Part shown: in pieces, positions 9,350 to 18,559 of the stretch
Numbering within the stretch: position 1 is the stretch's first letter
How the letters are laid out: each line of letters begins with the position of its first letter
Assembly (NCBI GenBank): GCA_002348545.1
Contig: DEBM01000015.1
Coordinates: 37,577-101,576, forward strand
Length of the DNA: 64,000 nt
Origin: Balneolaceae bacterium UBA2956
Lineage (GTDB): Bacteria > Bacteroidota > Rhodothermia > Balneolales > Balneolaceae
Direction: 5' to 3'
The notes under the pieces: model-generated
Told to the model about the DNA's origin: nothing
The model's input: only the letters and a program-made list of their open reading frames with translations
The model's database searches: none
Translations under genes and position numbers: made by a program

Positions 9350-9895
9350 TCAGTAATCCCTTCTATACTGTAGATCAATACCTTCTCTGGCTTCTCCTGA
9401 CTGAGTAATAATCAAATCCCAATATGGTTTTATGGTCGTTTGTAAAAGAAAAAATGTATTTGGGGATCGTCCAGCCAATTCGTTTACAATAAAAAATTGC
9501 GACCGGTCAGTAAATATCCAGCCTGTTTTTAGTGTTGGTCCACGGCCATCAAACCCACTTTGATCTATTTCTATAATATCCATGCCTAAACCTTCGAGTG
9601 CCAAATCTTCAACTTCACTCCGTAATAACTCCTCCCACAAATATGAATCCTGACTTACATAGCTAAAATAATTGTCATGCCAAATAGAGCTGGTATCGGT
9701 CGGAGAAAAAAATTGGGGCTCTAGCACCCTGCTTTGAATAGCTGAGGGACCAATATATAATCCATCGCTGGTAATTCCCTGAAAAGCGCCATAATTAACA
9801 CAACCAGTATTAAAGCTAGCTACTAAAAAAAATATAAAACTCATTAAATTAAGTTGTCCTTTATTCATATTATGAGACGTATTTTCAATATTCAA
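9350..9895 (-). CDS. Predicted lipoprotein downstream of an Omp85 gene
   Basis: This 181-residue protein is not recognised as a known family. The N-terminus has a hydrophobic stretch (LMSFIFFLVASFNTGC) ending in a lipobox-like cysteine, so it is probably a lipoprotein; Met10 or Met18 would be better signal-peptide starts than the first ATG. The mature part has no repeats or membrane segments. The gene starts 29 bases after the stop of the Omp85/BamA-like gene on the same strand and is most simply a second gene of that operon. A partner role beside the barrel, as BamD- or TamB-type partners have, is only suggested by position. Confidence 0.75.
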   Translation of the reverse strand: MNIENTSHNMNKGQLNLMSFIFFLVASFNTGCVNYGAFQGITSDGLYIGPSAIQSRVLEPQFFSPTDTSSIWHDNYFSYVSQDSYLWEELLRSEVEDLALEGLGMDIIEIDQSGFDGRGPTLKTGWIFTDRSQFFIVNELAGRSPNTFFLLQTTIKPYWDLIITQSGEAREGIDLQYRRDY

Positions 9896-9924
9896 TGTTT
9901 AAAAAATATCAAAATAATTCCAAC

Positions 9925-12090
9925 TTAAAATGCCTCTCCAATGGATAAATACAAAACCCACCTTGCCCATGGTTTCTTATCTCTTACTCCTGGTATAGCT
10001 CCTAAATCTTCAATACTTGGGTTTAGCTTGTAGGCTATATCCATTCGTATCGGACCGAATGGTGCTCGATATCTTATCCCTGCACCTAACGCCCATTGTA
10101 TATCTTTCACTGCAACACTTTTGGTATTCTTCCAAACTTGGCCTCCATCTAAAAATAGAACACCGTAACCACCTTTCCAGTTTTTAAACTGCTCTCGCCA
10201 TTCTAGGTTTAATGTTAGTGACGCTTTACCACCCGTTGGGACAAAACTATAACGACTAACCATATTGTCTGATGAGCTATCTACCCGCTCAACCCATTCT
10301 TTAGGGCCTAAACTATGCCTAGCCCAACCCCGTACCAGTGTACTACCACCATTATAAAACCGAACATCGGATGGTAGACTATCCCTATTTTGTTCAAATA
10401 TCCAGCCTCCACGAACTCGACCTGCAAAAACGGATCTCCCCCTAATTGGGGTATATTTTCGCAGATCCAGTGAAAGACGTTGATAGCTAAAATCGCCTTC
10501 CCCAAATAGTCCAGAAAATTCTAATGTAGGCTGAACCAAAAAAGTATTATAGCCTATAATTCCTTTAGAATGATATCTGGAACTAATATTAAAAACCGAA
10601 AGATTATAGGTTAACAGACTATCGGGTATACCTTGCCCAGCTTCAACATTTGACTCATCGTTCAGTGCAAAGCGATATGAAATAGACCCTGTTAATCGGT
10701 TATTCACAAAATAACTAAATGCTGTCTCAACTCCATTCGAGTTTATATTATAGGCTCTTTCGTCTCGGTATTGGCTGAACGGATGAATACGAATACTGCT
10801 ATTGGTATTAAAAACAAATGGGAAAAGATAATCCGCCTCAACATACCGCTCGAAGTATGAAAGTTTTAAGTTAGTTGAAAACTGTTGTCCTCCACCCCCT
10901 AAATTTCTATGTACCCAAGACCCCTGAGTCCGAAATAATTGATATCCTTCTAGGATATTTATAGGTCGCTCAAGTCGGTCAAAATAGCCTAATCCAACTC
11001 TCCACTGATAAGAACGCATCTCCTCTTCAGTAACTCTTACGTTCAAGGTTAAAGAGGCTGTGTCTTGCTGTTCAGAAATTTGTATTTCAGCTTGATCAAA
11101 TAAAGGGTGAGCAAATAACTGAGTAAGGGAGTTTCTCCTTGCAGATTCACTATAATATTGACCAATCTTGAGTGCGAGTTCTCTCTGAACAATACCTTTT
11201 GATACCGTTTGTTCACCCTCCACTATTATATCTTTTATGGTCGGTCTTTGGCCAAGAATAATATCAAAAAATAATATTTTATCCTTAGACAGGATATTGA
11301 TTTTTGGGTCTTTATCATTCCTAAGATGAGTTTTAAAAATTATTTCTGCATATATGTATCCATTTTCTCGGGCTACTCCGCCTAATCTGTTTTGCTCTCT
11401 TAATATGTCTAGTTCGACATAGTTGGTATTACTTAGCTGTCTAGCCAAGCTTAATTGCTCTATGAAAGACAAATCCAGTCCTTCCCTTCGAAATTCTTCC
11501 TGAGCTTCTTGACTTAGATCTACTCCCATGACTCTAACCCAATTCTGCTGCTCAACATCATCGATCTCTTTCTTCGAGGCTACCAAACGTACTTTAACCT
11601 CAGATATAACAGTTGGGGCGCCTAGGTCGATGTGAAACCAAACATCCCAAAATACCTTGTTTGCAACAGGTACAATATGCGCATGTACTTCCGCATCCTC
11701 ATACCCTTGAGTGTTCAAAAACCGTCTTAACTGCTGTATTTGTTGCTTTATGATAATTGAATTCCAACGAGGTAAAGAACTATTACCCAAGTCCAGCAAA
11801 GTTTGACCCAAATTGTACAGGGTCCACGCTTGTGCAACGGCCCATTTCTGTTTCCACAAAGCTGGGAGTTCAGCGTTTATTTGATTACGAAGTATGGGCT
11901 CTGTGAAACGCTTCTGACCCCCAAACCGAATCACTCTCACCGGTATCTCATATGGTACATCAATTGGCCAATCTACAGTATTCTCTCCAAAAATAAACTC
12001 ACGGGTAGCGTACTCTTCTTGCCCGAAAATATCTTCGAGTAAGCATAACCTTAGTATAACCATAAAAATCAGTGAATACTTCAGTAACAA
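9925..12090 (-). CDS. Omp85 family outer-membrane protein (BamA/TamA-like)
   Basis: The 721-residue protein starts with a signal-like segment (LLKYSLIFMVILRLCLLEDIFG). It then has POTRA-type repeats in roughly residues 50-350 and a C-terminal 16-strand surface-antigen (D15) barrel to residue 721. The barrel shows the Omp85 marks VRGW (around STLVRGWARHSLG) and the closing GAGIRYRAPFGPIRMDIAYKLN. It is shorter than BamA (about 800-900 in this group) and closer to TamA-type proteins. It inserts or assembles proteins or lipids at the outer membrane. It is transcribed divergently from the M14 peptidase gene and is followed by a small lipoprotein gene. Confidence 0.9.
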   Translation of the reverse strand: MLLKYSLIFMVILRLCLLEDIFGQEEYATREFIFGENTVDWPIDVPYEIPVRVIRFGGQKRFTEPILRNQINAELPALWKQKWAVAQAWTLYNLGQTLLDLGNSSLPRWNSIIIKQQIQQLRRFLNTQGYEDAEVHAHIVPVANKVFWDVWFHIDLGAPTVISEVKVRLVASKKEIDDVEQQNWVRVMGVDLSQEAQEEFRREGLDLSFIEQLSLARQLSNTNYVELDILREQNRLGGVARENGYIYAEIIFKTHLRNDKDPKINILSKDKILFFDIILGQRPTIKDIIVEGEQTVSKGIVQRELALKIGQYYSESARRNSLTQLFAHPLFDQAEIQISEQQDTASLTLNVRVTEEEMRSYQWRVGLGYFDRLERPINILEGYQLFRTQGSWVHRNLGGGGQQFSTNLKLSYFERYVEADYLFPFVFNTNSSIRIHPFSQYRDERAYNINSNGVETAFSYFVNNRLTGSISYRFALNDESNVEAGQGIPDSLLTYNLSVFNISSRYHSKGIIGYNTFLVQPTLEFSGLFGEGDFSYQRLSLDLRKYTPIRGRSVFAGRVRGGWIFEQNRDSLPSDVRFYNGGSTLVRGWARHSLGPKEWVERVDSSSDNMVSRYSFVPTGGKASLTLNLEWREQFKNWKGGYGVLFLDGGQVWKNTKSVAVKDIQWALGAGIRYRAPFGPIRMDIAYKLNPSIEDLGAIPGVRDKKPWARWVLYLSIGEAF

Positions 12091-12105
12091 ACTTGTATCT
12101 ATGAA

Positions 12106-12123
12106 ATTGAATACCGTTTCAAT
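12106..12123. promoter_or_regulatory. Inverted repeat in divergent promoter region
   Basis: ATTGAA-TACCGT-TTCAAT lies 16-33 bases upstream of the Omp85 start and about 80 bases upstream of the M14 peptidase start. It could be a small operator, but a 6-bp arm arises often by chance. Confidence 0.25.
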
Positions 12124-12203
12124 ATCTACTTAATCATTTTATAATATAGTATCTTAATCAGAAGCAAAAATAGTTTTAGTCTTTATCTATCTATCATATC
12201 ATT

Positions 12204-13520
12204 ATGAATCATTTCAAAGGTTTAAATCAAATAAACGCAGCCAACCATTTTTCACCACTTCTGCCGTTACTACTTTTTGCAGTACTTTTCCTATACAATT
12301 GCTCCTCTACTGAGCCTTTCAGCGGATATTCATACGATCCACCTGATGTAACGGATACCCAAGACAAAGAAATTATTTATCAAAAAAAACGCATTATTGG
12401 CATTGATGAACCAAAAATATGGATTAGTAATGAATTTAATGGAGCTCGGGTTTCCGACGCTTGGTTAGCCACTGGGTCTAGACAAGACACCGTAATTATC
12501 GAAATAGGACCTGAAAATGCTCCCATTAACAATTCACCTTGGTATGCTTTTCAAATTTGGAGTGATCAGGAACAAAAAATTCTCATTCGCTTATCGTATG
12601 AAAACGGACGTCACCGGTACATACCCAAAATAGGTGAGTCTGCAGACCTCACGAGCTGGAAAATATTACCAGATAGTACATTCAGTTCAAAAGGTGGAGA
12701 TCTACTATTTAGCCTTCAGATTGGTATCCAAAAGCAATGGATTGCTGCTCATCCTGTGCAGGCAAATAGTCTAGAATCTTTATTAAACTATCCCGAGTAT
12801 AACGGCTTTGCCTCTAAAATTGCAGTAGATACCGTTGGCTATTCACATAATAATAGAGCCATTCTGCAATGGCAAAGCCAGGATAATTTAGGGAGCGAAA
12901 AAAAGGGCTTATTAATCCTTTTTTCACGGCAACATCCCCCAGAAGTTTCTGGTTATCGGAGTTTTCTATATTTCTTTAGCAGGTTGATGGATACCGATGA
13001 ACTTGCAAAAACCTTTAGATCCAACTTCCGTATTATTGCCTATCCAATGTTGAATCCAGATGGAGTCGAACAAGGACATTGGCGACATAATTCGGGTGGA
13101 ATTGATTTGAATAGAGATTGGGAATATTTTCGCCAACCTGAAACAAAATCCGTCCGAGATGCATTATCTCCCTTAGCAGATGGGCGTTATAGGGTAGTGT
13201 ATGGCATAGATTTTCATTCCACCAACGAAAACGTCTTCTACCCTATCAATGAAGCAATAATCACCGGCATAGATAACTTCACGCAACGCTGGTTTCCCTT
13301 TGTTGCTGAAGCAAATCCTGAGCTAAACTTTCGAAGCGAAGAATTTAAACCCAATTCACCTATTGCAAAAAATTGGGTTTACAAAACATTCGGGACCGAC
13401 GCCCTGACTTTCGAGGTAGAGGATGAGCTTAATGAAGAAGAGATGCAAAGCTTAGGGCATTCATCGGCAGAATCTCTGATGAAGTTATTGCTAGATGAAT
13501 TAGAGACTACAGAGGAGTAA
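12204..13520 (+). CDS. M14 family zinc carboxypeptidase-like lipoprotein
   Basis: This is a 438-residue protein with a long N-terminal signal segment and a lipobox (FLYNCSS, Cys33). The M14 zinc ligands are visible as HPPE (His244, Glu247) and IDFHST (His338). The substrate-binding block NPDGVEQGHWRHNSGGIDLNRDW starts at 284, and the general-base Glu is in TFEVEDE (about 404). An N-terminal beta domain of about 200 residues precedes the catalytic domain, as in cytosolic-carboxypeptidase-like bacterial M14 proteins. The lipobox suggests it sits in the envelope and trims peptides or cell-wall peptides. It stands alone, divergent from the Omp85 gene and upstream of the SCO gene. Confidence 0.87.
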   Translation: MNHFKGLNQINAANHFSPLLPLLLFAVLFLYNCSSTEPFSGYSYDPPDVTDTQDKEIIYQKKRIIGIDEPKIWISNEFNGARVSDAWLATGSRQDTVIIEIGPENAPINNSPWYAFQIWSDQEQKILIRLSYENGRHRYIPKIGESADLTSWKILPDSTFSSKGGDLLFSLQIGIQKQWIAAHPVQANSLESLLNYPEYNGFASKIAVDTVGYSHNNRAILQWQSQDNLGSEKKGLLILFSRQHPPEVSGYRSFLYFFSRLMDTDELAKTFRSNFRIIAYPMLNPDGVEQGHWRHNSGGIDLNRDWEYFRQPETKSVRDALSPLADGRYRVVYGIDFHSTNENVFYPINEAIITGIDNFTQRWFPFVAEANPELNFRSEEFKPNSPIAKNWVYKTFGTDALTFEVEDELNEEEMQSLGHSSAESLMKLLLDELETTEE

Positions 13521-13638
13521 CATAAGAACCTGTATAAAAGCCAAGTTACAAAGCAATGAACAATCGCATGAACATGAACTCAAAGAATAGTATTGGCAAT
13601 CACACTCATGACTACACCTTACAGATAAACCCAACAAT

Positions 13639-14256
13639 ATGAATACGCCTATAAAGATCCCAATAAAGTCATCAGTCATACTATGGTTGGTTTTGCTATC
13701 ACTAGTTTTTACTCAAAGTGCCTGCATGGATGACTACAAAGTTATTGAAGATATGAATGACACCTCATTTGAGTTATTAAATCAAGACAGTATAAAGGTT
13801 CGGTTTCCAGAAGATTTTCGTGGACAATATGTAGTCTTAGGATTTGTGTACACTAATTGCCCAGATATTTGTCCTTTAATCACCCAGAATCTGATTAAAA
13901 TTCAAAAGGATTTAGGCTATCCTGATAATGTGCAGTTTTTAGGGATAAGTTTTGATCCAAAACGAGATACCCCTGACGTGCTACATCGCTATAAGGAAGT
14001 GTTTAAAGTAAATGAAAATGTCAACTTTCTTACTGGTGAACCAATAATAGTTCAAAATTTTATGGATAGTGTACGAGTTCGAACCCAAGAATCTATGCGT
14101 AAAATCACCGAAAGCGGAAAGGAAATCTACTTCTTGAATCATTCTGATAAAATTATGGTGATGAATACAAAAGGTGAAATTATTATTGAATATGGAGGCA
14201 GTATGCCTTCTATTCCATCCCTTATTGTTCAAGATCTACAATCGCTAATTCAATAG
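13639..14256 (+). CDS. SCO1/SenC family copper-binding lipoprotein
   Basis: The 205-residue lipoprotein (lipobox FTQSAC, Cys29) has the thioredoxin-like SCO fold. The copper site is complete: CPDIC gives Cys74 and Cys78, and His168 in FLNHSDK is the third ligand. GISFDPKRDTP is the usual SCO motif. SCO proteins deliver copper to, or reduce, the CuA site of cytochrome oxidase in the periplasm. A PCuAC-type copper chaperone follows 11 bases later, and such pairs act together in CuA assembly. No oxidase genes are in the window. Confidence 0.94.
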   Translation: MNTPIKIPIKSSVILWLVLLSLVFTQSACMDDYKVIEDMNDTSFELLNQDSIKVRFPEDFRGQYVVLGFVYTNCPDICPLITQNLIKIQKDLGYPDNVQFLGISFDPKRDTPDVLHRYKEVFKVNENVNFLTGEPIIVQNFMDSVRVRTQESMRKITESGKEIYFLNHSDKIMVMNTKGEIIIEYGGSMPSIPSLIVQDLQSLIQ

Positions 14257-14267
14257 ATATTAGCTAT

Positions 14268-14816
14268 ATGAATAACCAAACCTTCTTCATCAGCTCAGCT
14301 TCTGTCCGTACAAAAATACACCTACTATTTATGTTATGTATATCCATTATTTTAACGCTAATAGTCGGCTGTAACAATAAAGTGGATTATTCTAAATCAG
14401 TCTTTGAGAAGCAAGATACTCTAGCCGACTTATCCATGGCTGGTAAGGAATGGAATATACACGTAGATGGCGCATGGGCTCGACCAACTAAGGCTGGGAT
14501 GATGAGTGCTGCTTATTTCAAATTGCAAAATTATGGATATGTGCCTGATAGTCTTATTCGAGTTTCTTCAGATGCCTCTAAGGATGTTCAAATACATCTA
14601 AGTTATATAAACGATGGAATCATGATGATGGAAGAGCAGCAATTTGTTTCTATTCAACCAAATGAGCAAATCTCTTTCGCACCAGGCGGATATCATATCA
14701 TGATTATTCAACCAACTATCGATATGAACGAAGGAGATAGTATTAGCTTTTTATTATACTTTAATTCAGGAATGATTATTGAAGAAGATATTCATGTTGG
14801 AAATCCAGAGTTGTAA
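14268..14816 (+). CDS. PCuAC-type copper chaperone lipoprotein
   Basis: The 182-residue protein has an N-terminal lipoprotein signal (lipobox LIVGC, Cys35) and a C-terminal PCu(A)C (DUF461) domain from about residue 62. The copper ligands are present as His110 (VQIHLS), Met120/121 (GIMMMEE), His143 and Met145 (GYHIMI), fitting the His/Met ligand pattern of the family. It carries Cu(I) in the periplasm and works with the SCO protein encoded just upstream; the 11-base gap makes an operon almost certain. The domain is slightly divergent in its first half. Confidence 0.86.
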   Translation: MNNQTFFISSASVRTKIHLLFMLCISIILTLIVGCNNKVDYSKSVFEKQDTLADLSMAGKEWNIHVDGAWARPTKAGMMSAAYFKLQNYGYVPDSLIRVSSDASKDVQIHLSYINDGIMMMEEQQFVSIQPNEQISFAPGGYHIMIIQPTIDMNEGDSISFLLYFNSGMIIEEDIHVGNPEL

Positions 14817-14830
14817 ACTAGAAGTAAGCT

Positions 14831-14867
14831 AAAAAAAAACCCCCAGACCTGTCAAGATCGGGGGTTT
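14831..14867 (-). terminator. Intrinsic terminator of the DUF411 gene
   Basis: AAACCCCC (14837-14844) pairs with GGGGGTTT (14860-14867). On the minus strand the stem is followed by a nine-base U-run (the A-run 14831-14839), so it ends the DUF411 transcript. It lies just after the PCuAC stop and may also slow plus-strand transcription, though the T-run on that side is only three bases. Confidence 0.85.
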
Positions 14868-14948
14868 AAGTCGGTTTGAGTTATTCGGAGTATGAATCTA
14901 CAATATGTAATATTAACATCGTAGAACTCGAAAATGGTTCCCAAAAAT

Positions 14949-15473
14949 TTATTTGTACGAGCTAAATACGGAAGTGCTTCCGTCCGAACTAATTAAGAGA
15001 ACATCATAAGGATCTGGATTAGGACCTTCCATCCCAGGTGACCCCTCAGGCATACCAGGAACTGAGAGTCCAATAGCATCAGGGCGTTCCTCCAATAGCC
15101 GTTGAACATCGACAGGGGGAACATGTCCCTCTACAATATATCCATCGATCATGGCTGTATGACAAGAGGCTAATTCGTTCGAAATGCCCTGTTCGGATTT
15201 AATTATTCCTAATTGCCTAGTCACCTTTTCAGTAACATAAAACCCTTCATTATTCATTTGCTCGGCCCAGCGCGTACAGCACATACAACCCTCGTTCTTA
15301 TACATGGTAACTAAAATAGCACCCTTAGGAGTTTGCACTGTAGAATTAGAAGATTCCAAAATTATCGCAGCTGCATCCTGGGGCTTTTCGATATCGCTAG
15401 AAGGCCAAAGTAGAGATGCCGCTACTGCCACCGTAATAAAAGACCCTATAAATAAAATTTGTTGATTGTTCAT
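14949..15473 (-). CDS. DUF411 metal-binding protein
   Basis: This is a 174-residue protein with an N-terminal membrane anchor or signal (about residues 5-23). A DUF411 domain follows: GCMCCTRW at 62-69 (Cys63, Cys65, Cys66) is the metal-binding signature, and SCHTAMIDGYIVEGHVPP is the conserved second block. The tail is rich in Met, Pro and Gly (PGMPEGSPGMEGP). DUF411 proteins sit in copper and silver resistance loci. It points away from the SCO-PCuAC pair and shares a 130-base divergent promoter region with the DUF423 gene. Confidence 0.9.
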   Translation of the reverse strand: MNNQQILFIGSFITVAVAASLLWPSSDIEKPQDAAAIILESSNSTVQTPKGAILVTMYKNEGCMCCTRWAEQMNNEGFYVTEKVTRQLGIIKSEQGISNELASCHTAMIDGYIVEGHVPPVDVQRLLEERPDAIGLSVPGMPEGSPGMEGPNPDPYDVLLISSDGSTSVFSSYK

Positions 15474-15544
15474 TGGTATATGTTATGTGATGTATATTTG
15501 AACTTTTCGACTATTACGTAAAACACTAAATTATTAAACTCGAT

Positions 15545-15579
15545 TCATAATATCTTCATTATTTATATAAATATTATGA
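15545..15579. promoter_or_regulatory. 9-bp inverted repeat in the DUF411/DUF423 divergent promoter
   Basis: TCATAATAT (15545-15553) and ATATTATGA (15571-15579) are exact inverted copies with a 17-base spacer, about 72 bases upstream of the DUF411 start and 25 bases upstream of the DUF423 start. It could be an operator for one or both genes. The region is A/T-rich, so chance is not excluded. Confidence 0.4.
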
Positions 15580-15603
15580 TTATTAACCGAATAACTTTTT
15601 GTT

Positions 15604-15990
15604 ATGACTTGTCCAATATCTCGCTATAGTGCAATATCTCTTGTATTTTTAGCCTTGTCCATTGTGTTGGGAGCCATGGGCTCTCATTTCTTAGTAAGTA
15701 AACTTTCAGGTGATTTATTTGATAAATGGGAAACAGCTGTAAATTATCAATATTGGAATGCGCTAGGTCTAATGGGTTTAAGTTTACTTGAACGTAGTTA
15801 TCACGTCTCACTTAAACTAGATATGAAATTTATTATAGCTGGGATTTTACTCTTCTCAGGCAGTATATATATATTATGTTTAGCGCCAAATTCTTGGATT
15901 GTTTATCTCACTCCGCTTGGCGGAATCTCCCAATTAATAGGGTATATGGGAGCAGCTATACGACTAGTCCGCATTTCTGATGATCGTTAA
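15604..15990 (+). CDS. DUF423 family small membrane protein
   Basis: The 128-residue protein has four hydrophobic segments and the DUF423 (YgdD) pattern: an early GAMGSHFLV, then the segment around the Trp and Tyr of WETAVNYQYWNALGLMGL, and a closing TPLGGISQLIGYMG. The family is a widespread inner-membrane protein without a firm function. It is divergent from DUF411 and upstream of the TonB receptor, with 122 bases between, so it is probably a separate transcription unit. Confidence 0.9.
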   Translation: MTCPISRYSAISLVFLALSIVLGAMGSHFLVSKLSGDLFDKWETAVNYQYWNALGLMGLSLLERSYHVSLKLDMKFIIAGILLFSGSIYILCLAPNSWIVYLTPLGGISQLIGYMGAAIRLVRISDDR

Positions 15991-16009
15991 GCATTTATAA
16001 CGCTTCCTT

Positions 16010-16031
16010 TTATCTTCACATTATCTTCACA
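16010..16031 (+). promoter_or_regulatory. Tandem 11-bp direct repeat, candidate OmpR-family operator
   Basis: TTATCTTCACA occurs twice with no spacer (16010-16020 and 16021-16031), a pitch of one helical turn, the arrangement bound by OmpR/PhoB-type response regulators. It lies 82 bases before the TonB receptor start. A -7-like element TAATTTAG (16056-16063; group consensus TAnnTTTG) follows 24 bases later, so the repeat sits where an activator would contact RNA polymerase. The OmpR-type regulator encoded at 21175-21876 is the obvious candidate. A single related half-site (TATCTTCA) lies at 15551. Confidence 0.5.
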
Positions 16032-16112
16032 ATCTATTCTTTTATTTCTGCTAGTTAATTTAGTCAGACTATTTATCAAGGGATTATACCACCTTACATT
16101 TCCCATAAAAGA

Positions 16113-18479
16113 ATGCTGAAAAATGCTATATATCCGCATCGATGTATACATACATTAGTATTTGCATGTATAATACTGTTTTCGGCGAAAATTACAACTG
16201 TTTTTGCAACAACAAATTCCCTTCCGATTGATTTAGTTTTTGAATACATAAAAAAAGATACAACGGCTCAGTTAATGGGCAGAGTATTAAATGAAGATGG
16301 ATTAGCAATTGTTGGGGCAAATATCCGTCTTAGTGAGTATTTAAATGCCTACACAGATTCTTCAGGTTTATATCTAATAGAGGGTGTTATGCCCGGTAAA
16401 TACAAACTGCGAATCAGTCATGTTGGGTATGTAAAGTATCAGAGAACTCTAGAGTTTATTCCAAAAAATAAGATCTTTTTAGAAACGCATCTTGAAAATA
16501 AATCTCATAAAAATGGTACAATAGTTGTAACCGCCTCTAGAACTCATGAGACCTTATCAGAAGTGAGTGTTCCGATATTAGTAGTTCCAAAACAAGAAAT
16601 TCAGCAGTCGGGTAATATTCGGTTGAATGAAGTGTTATCGGAACAGCTAGGACTCTATTTAATTGAAAACCATGGTACTGGATTGCAAATGCAGGGATTT
16701 GATCCAGAATATACTCTCATTCTCATAGATGAAAAACCCGTAATTGGACGAACTGCTGGGACGCTTGATCTTACACGACTTGCGGTTGGAAATATTGAAC
16801 AAGTAGAAATAGTGAAAGGCCCATCTTCAGCTCTATGGGGTAGTGATGCCTTAGCAGGTGTTATAAATATTATAACTGATAAAGGTTCAAAGCCCTTTGA
16901 ATGGGGTTTAAATACTCGTTATGCTACACATAACACTAAGGATCTTTCTGGTCAAGTGAGTCTAAAGGAAGGAAATCTTCAGGCTCGATTTTTTGGAAAT
17001 TTAAATGGCTCTAATGGGTATGATTTAAATCCAGGAACCGTTGCGCCGACTATCCCTAAATACAGTAATTATACCATGCAAGGCGGAATAAAATACCAAT
17101 TTCAGCCTGGCCTCTCCCTCGATATTTCTGGCAGATACTACAGAGAAAATCAATCCTTCCAAGATGAAGTACTCGATCAAAAAAGAAACTTTAATGCAAA
17201 TGGTACCGAATTCCAACAGGACTATTACGTTTCACCAACTTTACAATATGCCATTGGTTCAATATATCTAATTGAAGCCAGTGCCTATCTAGGATATTTT
17301 GAAAGTGAGTCCCTGTTATATCTTACGGATTCAAATACTCGTTATTTTTCAGATGCGTTCGCGCAACGACTAAACAAAGTAGAATTTAAAGCCTCTACTT
17401 TCTGGGATAATACCAATACCACCATCTTGGGCATAGGTAATAATACCGAATCCCTTGATGCGGAAATATATGCTGAGGTCCCTGGCTTTGCTAGCACCTA
17501 TTTTTATGGACAACACCACTGGAATACCGATGATGACTTTTCTCTAACAGTAGGATTCCGTTATGATAATCATAGTGAATATACATCTCAGCTTAGCCCA
17601 AAATTGTCGACTAGATGGAAAATAACACAAAACCTTAGCCTAAAAGCTTCATTGGGAGGTGGATACAAAGCTCCAGATTTTAGACAGCTATTTTTGAATT
17701 TTAGCAATCCCATTGCTGGTTATAGTGTATTTGGTACTTCAACTTTAGAAGCAGGTCTTAAGCAATTACAAGAAAGTGGTCACATATCAGAAATATTCAT
17801 TACCCCCTCCAGTCTCGGAGAAATAAGAGCAGAACGGGCGTATGCCTTGAATATTGGTGGAAATTGGTTCGCAACTAAATACACAAGCATTGAATTCAAT
17901 GCATTTCGTAATAAAGTCCGTGATCTAATTGAAACACAGCGAATTGCCCAGAAAACCAACAATCAATCCGTTTTTTCTTATGTAAATATTAGAAAAATGT
18001 ACAGTCAAGGTATCAATATAGAGCTTCGAACATCCTCATTTATACTCAATAATCTTGATTGGTCTATTGGTGGACAGCTATTGGATACTCGTCAACAAAT
18101 TACTGAAGAATTTGATGATGTGGTTAATGGTAAAGTTATAAATATAGAAAAAAAGAGTTATGTCCCTATGTTTAATCGCTCTCGATACACAGGTAATATA
18201 AAAATGTTTTATGCGTCTCAGCGTCTGGGTTTAGACGCAAATATTCGAATCCAATATCGTGGAGCCTATGGTTTTGTGGACTCAAACGGAAATAGTCGGA
18301 TAGACAGCACAGAAAATGTACATGGCTATACCCTAATTAATAGCTCCGTAGCTAAAACGTTCAAACAGCAGTATCGTATTCAAATAGGGATCAACAATCT
18401 AACGAATATTACCGACCCTCAGCGTGTACCATCTAATCCAGGACGTATACTATATACCCAAATTTCCCTTGATTTTTAA
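16113..18479 (+). CDS. TonB-dependent outer-membrane receptor (HmuR-like context)
   Basis: The 788-residue protein has an N-terminal signal segment and a carboxypeptidase-like regulatory domain at about 52-120 (AQLMGRVLNEDG to LETHLEN). A TonB-box-like TIVVTAS leads into the plug (about 140-250, with the DLTRLAVGNIEQVEIVKGPSSALWGSDALAGVINI block), and a 22-strand barrel ends in a C-terminal Phe. GGGYKAPDFRQLF is the barrel motif seen in heme and metal receptors. The HmuY-type lipoprotein follows after 80 bases, as in heme uptake loci. Copper chaperone genes lie upstream, so the cargo may be heme or a metal complex; sequence alone does not settle it. Confidence 0.93.
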   Translation: MLKNAIYPHRCIHTLVFACIILFSAKITTVFATTNSLPIDLVFEYIKKDTTAQLMGRVLNEDGLAIVGANIRLSEYLNAYTDSSGLYLIEGVMPGKYKLRISHVGYVKYQRTLEFIPKNKIFLETHLENKSHKNGTIVVTASRTHETLSEVSVPILVVPKQEIQQSGNIRLNEVLSEQLGLYLIENHGTGLQMQGFDPEYTLILIDEKPVIGRTAGTLDLTRLAVGNIEQVEIVKGPSSALWGSDALAGVINIITDKGSKPFEWGLNTRYATHNTKDLSGQVSLKEGNLQARFFGNLNGSNGYDLNPGTVAPTIPKYSNYTMQGGIKYQFQPGLSLDISGRYYRENQSFQDEVLDQKRNFNANGTEFQQDYYVSPTLQYAIGSIYLIEASAYLGYFESESLLYLTDSNTRYFSDAFAQRLNKVEFKASTFWDNTNTTILGIGNNTESLDAEIYAEVPGFASTYFYGQHHWNTDDDFSLTVGFRYDNHSEYTSQLSPKLSTRWKITQNLSLKASLGGGYKAPDFRQLFLNFSNPIAGYSVFGTSTLEAGLKQLQESGHISEIFITPSSLGEIRAERAYALNIGGNWFATKYTSIEFNAFRNKVRDLIETQRIAQKTNNQSVFSYVNIRKMYSQGINIELRTSSFILNNLDWSIGGQLLDTRQQITEEFDDVVNGKVINIEKKSYVPMFNRSRYTGNIKMFYASQRLGLDANIRIQYRGAYGFVDSNGNSRIDSTENVHGYTLINSSVAKTFKQQYRIQIGINNLTNITDPQRVPSNPGRILYTQISLDF

Positions 18480-18559
18480 CCAACTAATCTGTTACAAACT
18501 TTTGACCTTATTCAACAATTTTTTTATTTAAATCACAAACCAACAAAAATATAATTAGC

